Below, piece by piece: positions 33,759 to 41,998 of a stretch of DNA of 64,000 nucleotides. A model generated the notes under the pieces. The model saw only the letters and a list, made by a program, of their open reading frames with translations. It was not told where the DNA came from and ran no database searches. The position numbers and the translations under genes were made by a program. Position 1 is the first letter of the stretch, and the number at the start of each line of letters is the position of its first letter. The stretch is from an uncultured Bacteroidales bacterium (GTDB lineage Bacteria > Bacteroidota > Bacteroidia > Bacteroidales > Paludibacteraceae), in assembly GCA_902762355.1 (NCBI GenBank), contig CACWNR010000014.1, forward strand, positions 25,474 to 89,473, read 5' to 3'.

Positions 33759-34673
33759 ATGAAAAACATTCTTGTACTCTTGTTGGCACTTCTTACCATG
33801 ACTGCCTGTGAAAAGAAGTCGTCTTCCTCTACTACTGAGGTTGTCCCGACGCCGAGTCATATCGACAAGTATGAAGATTTCCAATCCCAATACGTGCCGG
33901 CGCGTACGATCCGTGTCTATATACCCGAGAACTATGACTCCACCGCCCTTTATGACGTGCTGTATATGCACGATGGCACCATGCTTTTTGATGCGTCTAT
34001 TACCTGGAATCATCAGGAATGGGGTGTAGATGAGGCAATGGATAGTTTGATTGCTCTGGGCTATATCCGTCCGACGATCGTGGTGGGTATCGATAACCGT
34101 ACCGAAATGATGGAGCGCGTGGCAGAATACTGTCCGGACGATGTACAACAACTGTTACCGGAAGGCAAACAACTCTATGACGGGCTTGGTACACCCAAGG
34201 GAAACGATTATCTGCGTTTCCTCATAGAGGAAGTGAAACCCTTTATTGACTCCGTTTATAGCACGAACCCCGAACGTGAGCACACTTGGGTGATGGGTAG
34301 TAGTTGTGGTGGACTCATCTCTTCTTATGCCCTCTGCAAGTACCCGAATGTCTTTGCCGGCGCGGCGTGTATGTCCACGCATAGCACGCTGGCTGCCGAT
34401 GTAGATTATCCGGACGAAGATGCCATTACGGCCTATAGAGAATACCTCAGAACGCATATTCCGGCGAACTCCTGTTTGCTGTATTTTGATCGCGGAGACA
34501 AGACGCTCGATGCCAATTATGCCGAATCCCAAGCCGCAATCAACGAGATGCTTGCTGCAGAAGGATGGGATAGTGATCATTTCCTCTATCGCTTTTTCCC
34601 CGGTCATGCGCACGAAGAGAAATACTGGCGTGCCCGCCTCGACATTCCACTGCAATTTTTGCTAAAACGATAA
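33759..34673 (+). CDS. Esterase-family alpha/beta hydrolase lipoprotein
   Basis: The 304-residue protein has a lipobox (LLTMTAC, Cys17) followed by a Ser-rich linker. It should therefore be attached to a membrane on the outside of the cytoplasm. The hydrolase domain is of the esterase D/Fes/IroE type: RTIRVYIPENYDSTALYDVLYMHDG, the nucleophile in MGSSCGGLISSYA (about residue 180) and the catalytic His in FPGHAHEEKYW. Feruloyl-esterase or siderophore-esterase activity is possible; the substrate is unknown. It starts 1 bp after the OmpA-like gene. A perfect 8-bp hairpin (34691-34708) follows the stop. Confidence 0.82.
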   Translation: MKNILVLLLALLTMTACEKKSSSSTTEVVPTPSHIDKYEDFQSQYVPARTIRVYIPENYDSTALYDVLYMHDGTMLFDASITWNHQEWGVDEAMDSLIALGYIRPTIVVGIDNRTEMMERVAEYCPDDVQQLLPEGKQLYDGLGTPKGNDYLRFLIEEVKPFIDSVYSTNPEREHTWVMGSSCGGLISSYALCKYPNVFAGAACMSTHSTLAADVDYPDEDAITAYREYLRTHIPANSCLLYFDRGDKTLDANYAESQAAINEMLAAEGWDSDHFLYRFFPGHAHEEKYWRARLDIPLQFLLKR

Positions 34674-34690
34674 AAAAAACTAAAAAGTGG

Positions 34691-34708
34691 CATAAACATT
34701 TGTTTATG
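34691..34708 (+). terminator. Hairpin between esterase gene and V-ATPase promoter
   Basis: CATAAACA-TT-TGTTTATG is a perfect 8-bp stem. Its right arm contains the TTTG box of the next promoter, so terminator and promoter overlap. Confidence 0.55.
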
Positions 34709-34730
34709 TCATTTATTTTTTGTAACTTTG
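34699..34730 (+). promoter_or_regulatory. Promoter of the V-ATPase operon
   Basis: TTTG (34699-34702), 20-bp spacer, TAACTTTG (34723-34730). The leader to atpE is about 50 nt. Confidence 0.83.
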
Positions 34731-34788
34731 CAGCCGATTTCGGCGCAAAGCCGTTATGAATTGCGAATAATTAAAATCTATATACACA

Positions 34789-35373
34789 ATGAATCTTTCA
34801 GAAATTACTGAGAAAATCTATGCGGAAGGCGTAGAAAAAGGAAATGCGCAGGCGCAACAGATCGTGGCACAGGCGAATGAAAAGGCTGCTACAATCATTG
34901 CGGAGGCAGAGAAGAAAGCTGCTGCATTGGTGGCAGAGGCAGAGTCGAAGTCGGCTGATCTGGACAAGAAAACACGTGCTGAACTCAAGCTCTACGCAGA
35001 GCAGAGCGTCAATGCGGTAAAGACCGAGATCGTGAACCTGCTGGCTGACAAGATCGCTGCGGACAGTGTGAAGGCTGCTACAGCAGATGCGAAGTTCATG
35101 CAAGGCTTGATCGCGAAATTGGCAGAACAGATGGCCAAGAACGGCGAAGTGCTGATCGAGACCAAGGATGCTGACGCGCTAAAAAAGTACTTTGCGGCTA
35201 ATGCAAAAGGCCTGCTCGAGAAGGGTGTTAAGATCGCCGAGGTGAAGGGTATCAAGACCGATTTCACTATTCAACCGGCAAAGGGTGGGTACAAACTCGC
35301 CTTCGGAGATGCCGAATTTATCGCGTATTTCAAGGAAATGCTTCGTCCGCAACTCGTAGAAGAACTCTTCTGA
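34789..35373 (+). CDS. V/A-type ATP synthase subunit E
   Basis: This 194-residue peripheral-stalk subunit has a long N-terminal coiled coil rich in Ala, Glu and Lys (AQQIVAQANEKAATIIAEAEKKAAALVAEAES, residues about 20-60) and a small C-terminal domain. It links the catalytic head to subunit I. It is the first gene of the operon, and the next starts 1 bp after it. The coiled-coil make-up alone is not specific; the call rests on gene order as well as length. Confidence 0.9.
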   Translation: MNLSEITEKIYAEGVEKGNAQAQQIVAQANEKAATIIAEAEKKAAALVAEAESKSADLDKKTRAELKLYAEQSVNAVKTEIVNLLADKIAADSVKAATADAKFMQGLIAKLAEQMAKNGEVLIETKDADALKKYFAANAKGLLEKGVKIAEVKGIKTDFTIQPAKGGYKLAFGDAEFIAYFKEMLRPQLVEELF

Positions 35374-35374
35374 T

Positions 35375-35986
35375 ATGACTTATGAATATTTATTGGCGGG
35401 ATTGCCGGAACTGAAGGCAGGAAGTGATAGTCCAATCTCTTTGGAGAAACTGGACGAACTGCTGGATGAACAGCTATCTGCGTCGGATAAGAAATATTTG
35501 GCACTACTTCGGGCGCCAATGGACGAAGCCACGCTGGTGGAAGGTCTCAAAGCGCACAATCGGTTCGTGCGGGAGTGGTTTGCGTTCAATCAGGACATGA
35601 ATAACGTCCTGGTGGCGCAGATCTGCCGTAAGCACGGGTTCGATGCCAAGACCCAGATCGTCGGAGAAGGTGAAGTCGCGGAGCAACTACGCACGCACGT
35701 CAACCAGAAAGACTTCGGTTTGAACGAGGTTGCCGGTGATTGGACGGAGATCCTTGCATTAGCAGGTATCGAAGATCTGATGCAACGCGAGAAAGCGCAG
35801 GATGCGATACGCTTCGAGTGGCTGCAAGGCCGCACGGAGTTCGATTTCTTCTCGCCGGAGATGGTGTTTGCGTACTATCTGGAGGCTGTGATGCTGCATC
35901 GTTGGAGCATTCTGACCATCGAAGAAGGCGAAAAGATTTTCCGTGAGTTAGTCGCAGATATGAAAAAGGGCGTAAAACTTGATTGA
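35375..35986 (+). CDS. DUF2764 family protein of V-ATPase operons
   Basis: The 203-residue protein (MTYEYLLAGLPELKAG ...; EWLQGRTEFDFFSPEMVFAYYLEAVMLHRW) occurs between subunits E and A in Bacteroidota V-ATPase operons. Its all-helical nature and position suggest that it takes the place of the missing C/d-type subunit, coupling head to rotor, but I know of no experimental proof. No membrane span. No genes for subunits C, F or G are found in this operon. Confidence 0.82.
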   Translation: MTYEYLLAGLPELKAGSDSPISLEKLDELLDEQLSASDKKYLALLRAPMDEATLVEGLKAHNRFVREWFAFNQDMNNVLVAQICRKHGFDAKTQIVGEGEVAEQLRTHVNQKDFGLNEVAGDWTEILALAGIEDLMQREKAQDAIRFEWLQGRTEFDFFSPEMVFAYYLEAVMLHRWSILTIEEGEKIFRELVADMKKGVKLD

Positions 35987-36005
35987 AGATTTAAGATTTT
36001 AAGAT

Positions 36006-37763
36006 ATGACACAAGGTAAAGTAAAAGGAATTATTGCCAACCTGGTGACTGTCGCAGTGGACGGCGCGGTTGCGCAAAACGAAATCTGTTACATCTACGT
36101 CGGTGAGACCAAGTTGATGGCGGAAGTCATCAAAGTCATTGGCGCAAATGTGTACGCGCAGGTGTTCGAGTCCACCCGCGGCCTGAAAGTGGGCAACAAA
36201 GTGGAGTTCACCGGTCACATGCTGGAGGTGACGTTAGGCCCCGGTCTGCTGAGCCGTAACTACGACGGTTTGCAGAATGACCTCGACAAACTGACGGGTG
36301 TGTTCCTCAAGCGCGGTGAGTATAACTTCCCGCTCGACGAGCAGAAGAAATGGGCGTTCACGCCGATCGCTAAAGTGGGCGATAAGGTAGAAGCTGCTGC
36401 TTGGCTCGGTGAAGTGGATGAGAACCACCAGCCGCATAAGATCATGGTGCCCTTCGTGTTCGAAGGCGCATATACCGTGAAGTCGATTGCCAAGGCCGGT
36501 GAGTACACGATCAACGATACGATGGCGGTATTGACCGATGCAGAAGGTGTGGATCACAACGTAACGATGGTGCAGAAATGGCCGGTTAAGAAAGCTATCT
36601 TGGCGTACCGCGAGAAACCGCGGCCCTTCAAACTCCTCGAAACTGGTGTACGTACGATCGACACGGCGAACCCGTTGTGCGAGGGTGGTACAGGCTTTAT
36701 CCCGGGGCCGTTCGGAACGGGTAAGACTGTGCTCCAGCACGCTATCTCCAAACAAGCGGAGGCAGACATCGTGATCATCGCAGCCTGCGGAGAGCGTGCC
36801 AACGAGGTAGTGGAGACCTTTACCGAGTTCCCGGAACTCGATGACCCGCACACAGGCCGTAAGCTCATGGAGCGTACCATCATTATCGCCAACACCTCGA
36901 ACATGCCGGTGGCATCCCGTGAGGCCTCTGTCTATACTTCCATGACGATCGCCGAGTACTACCGTTCGATGGGTCTGCGTGTACTGCTGATGGCGGACTC
37001 GACGAGCCGTTGGGCGCAGGCGCTGCGTGAGATGTCGAACCGTCTGGAGGAGCTTCCGGGTCAGGACGCTTTCCCGATGGACCTCTCCGCTATCATCGGT
37101 GCTTTCTACGCTCGTGCAGGATACGTGTACCTCAATAATGGTGCAACCGGATCGGTAACGTTCCTCGGTACCGTTTCGCCGGCCGGTGGTAACCTCAAAG
37201 AGCCGGTGACCGAAGGTACGAAGAAAGTAGCACGTTGTTTCTATGCGTTGGAACAGGCACGTGCCGACCGTAAGCGTTACCCGGCTGTGAACCCGATTGA
37301 TTCATACTCCAAATACGTGGAATATCCGGAGTTTGCAGACTATATCAGCCAATTGATTGATAAGGATTGGCTGCCGATGGTCAATGACATGAAGACCTAT
37401 CTGCAGCGCGGTAAGGAGATTCAGGAACAGATCAACATCCTCGGTGATGACGGTGTACCTGTGGACTACCACGAGGCGTTCTGGAAAGCCGAAGTGATTG
37501 ACTTCGTTATCCTGCAGCAAGATGCGTTTGATAAGATCGATGCCGTTTGTCCGCTGGAGCGTCAGCAGTATATGCTGCGTCTGGTAATGGACATCTGCAG
37601 GCATGACTACGATTTCGATAATTTCCTCGATGTAATCGACTATTTCAAGCGTGTGATCAACCTCTGTAAGCAGATGAACTACTGCGAGTTCCACAGCAAG
37701 GACTTTGAGGACTACCGCAAGAAACTCGATGAACTGTTGGCAGAAAAACAAATCGCGGCATGA
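36006..37763 (+). CDS. V/A-type ATP synthase catalytic subunit A
   Basis: The 585-residue catalytic subunit binds and hydrolyses or makes ATP. Walker A is GPFGTGKT (residues 234-241). The GERANEV and SNMPVASREASVYTSMTIAEYYRSMG blocks and the Walker B region (VLLMADSTSRWAQALREMS) are canonical. The N-terminal barrel (GKVKGIIANLVTVAVDGAVAQNE) and the A-type non-homologous insert are present. Its stop overlaps the start of a secreted protease gene by 4 bp, not of subunit B as expected. Confidence 0.97.
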   Translation: MTQGKVKGIIANLVTVAVDGAVAQNEICYIYVGETKLMAEVIKVIGANVYAQVFESTRGLKVGNKVEFTGHMLEVTLGPGLLSRNYDGLQNDLDKLTGVFLKRGEYNFPLDEQKKWAFTPIAKVGDKVEAAAWLGEVDENHQPHKIMVPFVFEGAYTVKSIAKAGEYTINDTMAVLTDAEGVDHNVTMVQKWPVKKAILAYREKPRPFKLLETGVRTIDTANPLCEGGTGFIPGPFGTGKTVLQHAISKQAEADIVIIAACGERANEVVETFTEFPELDDPHTGRKLMERTIIIANTSNMPVASREASVYTSMTIAEYYRSMGLRVLLMADSTSRWAQALREMSNRLEELPGQDAFPMDLSAIIGAFYARAGYVYLNNGATGSVTFLGTVSPAGGNLKEPVTEGTKKVARCFYALEQARADRKRYPAVNPIDSYSKYVEYPEFADYISQLIDKDWLPMVNDMKTYLQRGKEIQEQINILGDDGVPVDYHEAFWKAEVIDFVILQQDAFDKIDAVCPLERQQYMLRLVMDICRHDYDFDNFLDVIDYFKRVINLCKQMNYCEFHSKDFEDYRKKLDELLAEKQIAA

Positions 37764-40045
37764 GAAAATTAGGATTCATAGTATCCTTGTTCGTGTGTGC
37801 AAGCATGGCGTTTGCTTCTTCTAACGGAGGAGTGCGTCACTTGCAACCGAACCGTGTGCCTGTCATTCTAGCTAACTATACGGACGTAACGTTCAATAAC
37901 ACCGATTATTCCGCATATATATCGTCCTTGCAGCAGTATTGGGCAGACAACTCGTTTGGTCAGTATACGCCGAGTTTTGATGTGATAGGTCCCATAACGC
38001 TCTCGCATAATCAGAAGTACTACGGTGAGAATGATTATTACGACGATGACATGCGTCCCGATGAGATGGTGCAAGAAGCATGTAACTTGGCTGAAGACTT
38101 AGCGGATTTCACGCAATATGACCAGGATGGCGACGGTAAAATCGACGCATTAGTCGTTATCTATGCCGGTCAAGGCGAGATATACGGCGTATCGAATATC
38201 GATGCTGTATGGGCATACACCGCTAACCTCGAAGAGTCCGATGAAATCGATAGCTATGTGGTGCTGGACGGTAAGACCGTGACGTATTTCTCTGCAGTAC
38301 CGGAACTGCAAAGTGCCAACAAGCGTGACGGCATTGGTACAATCATTCACGAGTTTGCTCATATCCTCGGCTTGCCAAATCTCTGTACGACCGATGGCGG
38401 CTTACAGAAGACCTTGGGTAACTGGGATGTAATGGATCATGGCAACTATAATAATGAGGCGCGCACACCTGCGAGCTTGAGTGCGTACGAGCGTTTCTAT
38501 TTAGGGTGGGTAGAACCGATTATGCTCAATGAGCCGATGAACGTGCGTCTGCGAGATTTTAATACGACCGGTGATTGTGCGATCATCACCGCTTCAGGTC
38601 AAGCGAATTTGAGTGGTATCAGCCCCGATCCGCGTGAGTTTTATATTCTGGAAAACCGTCAACAGACGGGCTGGGATGAGTACTTACCGGGACACGGCTT
38701 GATGCTGACGAAGATTGACTACGTGAAGAATAAATGGGAGTCGGACGAGGTCAATAACATCGAGAACCATCCTTGTGTGGATCTCATCGAAGCAGACGGT
38801 AGTCGTCCTCATTATAACGCCGATAACCTCAATAATGGTTATTTTGGTAAGCAAGGTGACTTGTTTCCTGAAGGCGCCACATCGAAAAATATGTTCAGTA
38901 ACAAGATGTATTTTGAGAACGTGACCGAGCAGAACGGCATTATTCGCTTCGATTTCAACGGAGGCGTCAACCGCTGTGAGGTAACTTTCTATGCAGGAAC
39001 TAACGGAACTTGTGCACAGGCATCACTCAAAGAAAACAGCAAAGGCGCAGGTGTTGTACTGCCGAATGTTACGCCGAGAAATGGCTATACATTCTTGGGC
39101 TGGGCAACGCGTAAGAGTTCGATGACACCCGATGCCGGACAGGCCGGTGACCGATTCTATCCGATGAGCGATTGTACGGTCTATGCGCTCTATCGCAATG
39201 AGACACGTGTCGATATAATCTATAATCTCAAAGGAGTAGAGTGGAACAGCGGTGCAACCGCTTACGCCAACCGCAATCAAGCGTTCGATATCTCTTTCAA
39301 AGCAAAGGAAGGCTACTTAACCCCTGCCGGCGGTACATGCCAAGTGCGTGTAGTGTGTGGCAATAAGCCGATGAACAACTACGCGTTTGAAGGTGATTCG
39401 CTCATTGTTCGTTTTGCTGCAGCAGATGTGACGGATAATGTATTCATCACTGTTATCAACGTGCGCGAGCAGAAAGAAGAAGGTTGTGATGCCTATAGAC
39501 ATATCTTCACCTCTACCTGCTATGCAGGTTCCGCACAAGACTTTAGCGGCTATGATTGGAATGTGACGATCGCTGATGCTACGACACTCGACTACGATAA
39601 GAACAAAGGTGCCACCTTTGGTTCCGGTACCTATCCGGCTGGCAAAGTGAGTCTGTATACGGAAGAGACCTTCGGTTGCGCCGTAAGCATAATTCGCGTC
39701 AAAGCGGCCGCTAACGGGGATGGTGTTCTCAATGTCTATGTAGCAGGAAACCAAGCAGGCGAGACTGCGTATCTGACTACTACATTGGACGAATATTCTT
39801 TCCAAGTAGAGGAACCTGTTTCCGGCGCTGTGGAGATTCGTTTGGAAAATACACAGAAAGCCATGTATCTCAAATCAATCGAGATGGATTTTGTCAAATT
39901 GGAAGAACCAGAAGAACCGCAAGGCATGAAAGAAATCACTATTCAGCCATCAGATATCAGCGGTCAGAAACTGCTTCTGGACGGTAACCTGTATATCCTC
40001 CATAACGGACACTATTATAACGTATTGGGTACGAAACTAAATTAG
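37760..40045 (+). CDS. Secreted M6-type metalloprotease with repeat and T9SS-like tail, inside the V-ATPase operon
   Basis: The 761-residue protein has a signal peptide (MRKLGFIVSLFVCASMAFA) and an M6 (immune inhibitor A-like) peptidase domain. The zinc motif HEFAH is at residues 197-201 (GTIIHEFAHILGLPNL) with NWDVMDHGNYNN after it. A Bacteroidales InlB-type repeat follows (VTFYAGTNGTCAQA ... NGYTFLGWAT ... CTVYALY), then a beta-sandwich-like part, and a tail ending LLLDGNLYILHNGHYYNVLGTKLN of the kind T9SS cargo carries. The start overlaps the subunit A stop (ATGA), and subunit B follows after 21 bp with no promoter seen. It is an outlier in content but not obviously in base composition. 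Confidence 0.87.
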   Translation: MRKLGFIVSLFVCASMAFASSNGGVRHLQPNRVPVILANYTDVTFNNTDYSAYISSLQQYWADNSFGQYTPSFDVIGPITLSHNQKYYGENDYYDDDMRPDEMVQEACNLAEDLADFTQYDQDGDGKIDALVVIYAGQGEIYGVSNIDAVWAYTANLEESDEIDSYVVLDGKTVTYFSAVPELQSANKRDGIGTIIHEFAHILGLPNLCTTDGGLQKTLGNWDVMDHGNYNNEARTPASLSAYERFYLGWVEPIMLNEPMNVRLRDFNTTGDCAIITASGQANLSGISPDPREFYILENRQQTGWDEYLPGHGLMLTKIDYVKNKWESDEVNNIENHPCVDLIEADGSRPHYNADNLNNGYFGKQGDLFPEGATSKNMFSNKMYFENVTEQNGIIRFDFNGGVNRCEVTFYAGTNGTCAQASLKENSKGAGVVLPNVTPRNGYTFLGWATRKSSMTPDAGQAGDRFYPMSDCTVYALYRNETRVDIIYNLKGVEWNSGATAYANRNQAFDISFKAKEGYLTPAGGTCQVRVVCGNKPMNNYAFEGDSLIVRFAAADVTDNVFITVINVREQKEEGCDAYRHIFTSTCYAGSAQDFSGYDWNVTIADATTLDYDKNKGATFGSGTYPAGKVSLYTEETFGCAVSIIRVKAAANGDGVLNVYVAGNQAGETAYLTTTLDEYSFQVEEPVSGAVEIRLENTQKAMYLKSIEMDFVKLEEPEEPQGMKEITIQPSDISGQKLLLDGNLYILHNGHYYNVLGTKLN

Positions 40046-40066
40046 AATATTAAAATACACTATATT

Positions 40067-41395
40067 ATGGCAAAAGCTTTTCAAAAAATTTACACGCAGA
40101 TTACTGCTATCACCAAGGCTACATGCTCCCTCAAGGCCGAAGGAGTAGGTAACGACGAGTTGGCTACGGTGAATGGTAAGTTGGCGCAGGTGGTGAAGAT
40201 CATCGGTGACGAAGTGACGCTGCAGGTGTTCCAAGGTACCGAAGGTATCCCGACCAACGCCGAAGTGGTGTTCCTCGGTAAGGCTCCGAGTTTGAAGGTT
40301 TCGGACCAACTGGCCGGTCGTTTCTTCAACGCGTACGGTGATCCGATCGATGGCGGCCCCGCTATCGAAGGTAAAGACGTTGAGATCGGTGGTCCTTCCG
40401 TGAACCCTGTTCGTCGTAAACAACCGTCGGAGCTTATCGCAACCGGTATCGCCGGTATTGACTTGAACAACACGCTCGTGTCGGGTCAGAAGATTCCGTT
40501 CTTTGCGGATCCGGATCAACCGTACAACCAGGTCATGGCCAACGTAGCACTGCGTGCACAGGCCGATAAGATCATCCTCGGCGGTATGGGTCTTACCAAC
40601 GATGATTACCTCTATTTCAAGAACGTGTTTACCAACGCCGGTGTGCTTGACCACATCATCTCGTTCGTCAATACGACGGAGAACCCGCCTGTTGAGCGTC
40701 TTCTTATTCCGGACATGGCCTTGACAGCGGCTGAGTATTTCGCCGTGGAGAAACACGAGAAAGTTCTCGTCCTCCTCACCGATATGACGCTCTATGCAGA
40801 CGCGTTGGCTATCGTCTCCAATCGTATGGACCAGATTCCGTCGAAAGACTCTATGCCGGGTTCGCTCTATTCGGACCTCGCTAAGATCTACGAGAAGGCC
40901 GTTCAGTTCCCGGAGGAAGCAGGTGGCGGATCTATCACGATCATCGCTGTAACGACCCTGTCCGGTGGCGATATCACGCACGCTATCCCCGATAACACGG
41001 GTTATATCACCGAGGGTCAGTTATACCTCCGTCGTGACTCCGAGATCGGTAAGGTCATCGTGGATCCGTTCCGTTCGTTGTCTCGTTTGAAACAACTCGT
41101 TGCCGGCAAGAAGACCCGCGAAGATCATCCGCAAGTGATGAACGCAGCTGTTCGTCTATACGCTGATGCTGCAAATGCAAAGACCAAGAAAGAGAACGGT
41201 TTCGATCTGACGGACTACGATTTGCGCTGTCTCGATTTCGCACGCGACTACAGCCGCGAGATTTTGGCTATCGACGTGAACATCAACACCGTTCAGATGC
41301 TCGATATCGCATGGCAACTCTTCGGTAAGTACTTCAAACCGGAAGAGGTAAACATCAAACAAGCATTAGTAGAGAAATATTGGCCAAAAGCATAA
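40067..41395 (+). CDS. V/A-type ATP synthase subunit B
   Basis: This 442-residue non-catalytic nucleotide-binding partner of subunit A completes the A3B3 head. It shows the B-type features: PVNPVRRKQPSELIATGIAGIDL near the former P-loop (no GxxxxGKT), GMGLTNDDYLYFK, TDMTLYADALAIVSNRMDQIPSKDSMPGSLYSDLAKIYEKA and RSLSRLKQL. It follows the inserted protease gene by 21 bp, and subunit D begins 3 bp after it. Confidence 0.97.
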   Translation: MAKAFQKIYTQITAITKATCSLKAEGVGNDELATVNGKLAQVVKIIGDEVTLQVFQGTEGIPTNAEVVFLGKAPSLKVSDQLAGRFFNAYGDPIDGGPAIEGKDVEIGGPSVNPVRRKQPSELIATGIAGIDLNNTLVSGQKIPFFADPDQPYNQVMANVALRAQADKIILGGMGLTNDDYLYFKNVFTNAGVLDHIISFVNTTENPPVERLLIPDMALTAAEYFAVEKHEKVLVLLTDMTLYADALAIVSNRMDQIPSKDSMPGSLYSDLAKIYEKAVQFPEEAGGGSITIIAVTTLSGGDITHAIPDNTGYITEGQLYLRRDSEIGKVIVDPFRSLSRLKQLVAGKKTREDHPQVMNAAVRLYADAANAKTKKENGFDLTDYDLRCLDFARDYSREILAIDVNINTVQMLDIAWQLFGKYFKPEEVNIKQALVEKYWPKA

Positions 41396-41398
41396 GTT

Positions 41399-41998
41399 AT
41401 GGCTATTACGTATCAATTTAATAAAACATCGTTGCAGAGTCTGGAGAAGGACTTGAAGATGCGGCAACGAACGCTTCCTACGCTGCAAAGCAAGGAAACG
41501 GCACTTCGTCTGGAGGTTAAGAAGGCCAAGAAAGAGCTGGCTGACCTCGACGAGGAAGTGAACCGCCGCATCAAGGACTACGATCAGATGATTGCGCTTT
41601 GGGGGGAGTTTGACACGAGCCTCATTCACGTGGACGACGTACGCATGTCAATTAAAAAGATTGCGGGCGTGCGCGTACCTATGTTGGATGAAGTGGTGTA
41701 CTCCACCAAAGAGTTCTCGCTGTTCTCCAGCCCGAAATGGTTTGCTGATGGTTTTGAGCAACTCAAGGCTATCGCCGATGTAGGTATCCGCCAGGAGTTT
41801 GTGCGCCGCAAAGTGGATCTGCTCGAATATGCGCGTAAGAAAACGACGCAGAAAGTGAACCTCTTTGAAAAAGTGCAAATACCCGGCTATCAAGACGCCA
41901 TCCGTAAGATCAAACGCTTTATGGAAGACGAGGAGAACCTCAATAAATCGAGTCAGAAGATTGTGAAATCCAAAAAGGAAAGGGAGGCTGCCGCATGA
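41399..41998 (+). CDS. V/A-type ATP synthase subunit D (central shaft)
   Basis: The 199-residue central-rotor protein is a long antiparallel coiled coil at both ends (SLEKDLKMRQRTLPTLQSKETALRLEVKKAKKEL; FMEDEENLNKSSQKIVKSKKERE) with a short middle domain. It starts MAITYQFNKTSLQ, typical of Bacteroidota NtpD. It overlaps subunit I by 4 bp (ATGA). Confidence 0.93.
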   Translation: MAITYQFNKTSLQSLEKDLKMRQRTLPTLQSKETALRLEVKKAKKELADLDEEVNRRIKDYDQMIALWGEFDTSLIHVDDVRMSIKKIAGVRVPMLDEVVYSTKEFSLFSSPKWFADGFEQLKAIADVGIRQEFVRRKVDLLEYARKKTTQKVNLFEKVQIPGYQDAIRKIKRFMEDEENLNKSSQKIVKSKKEREAAA

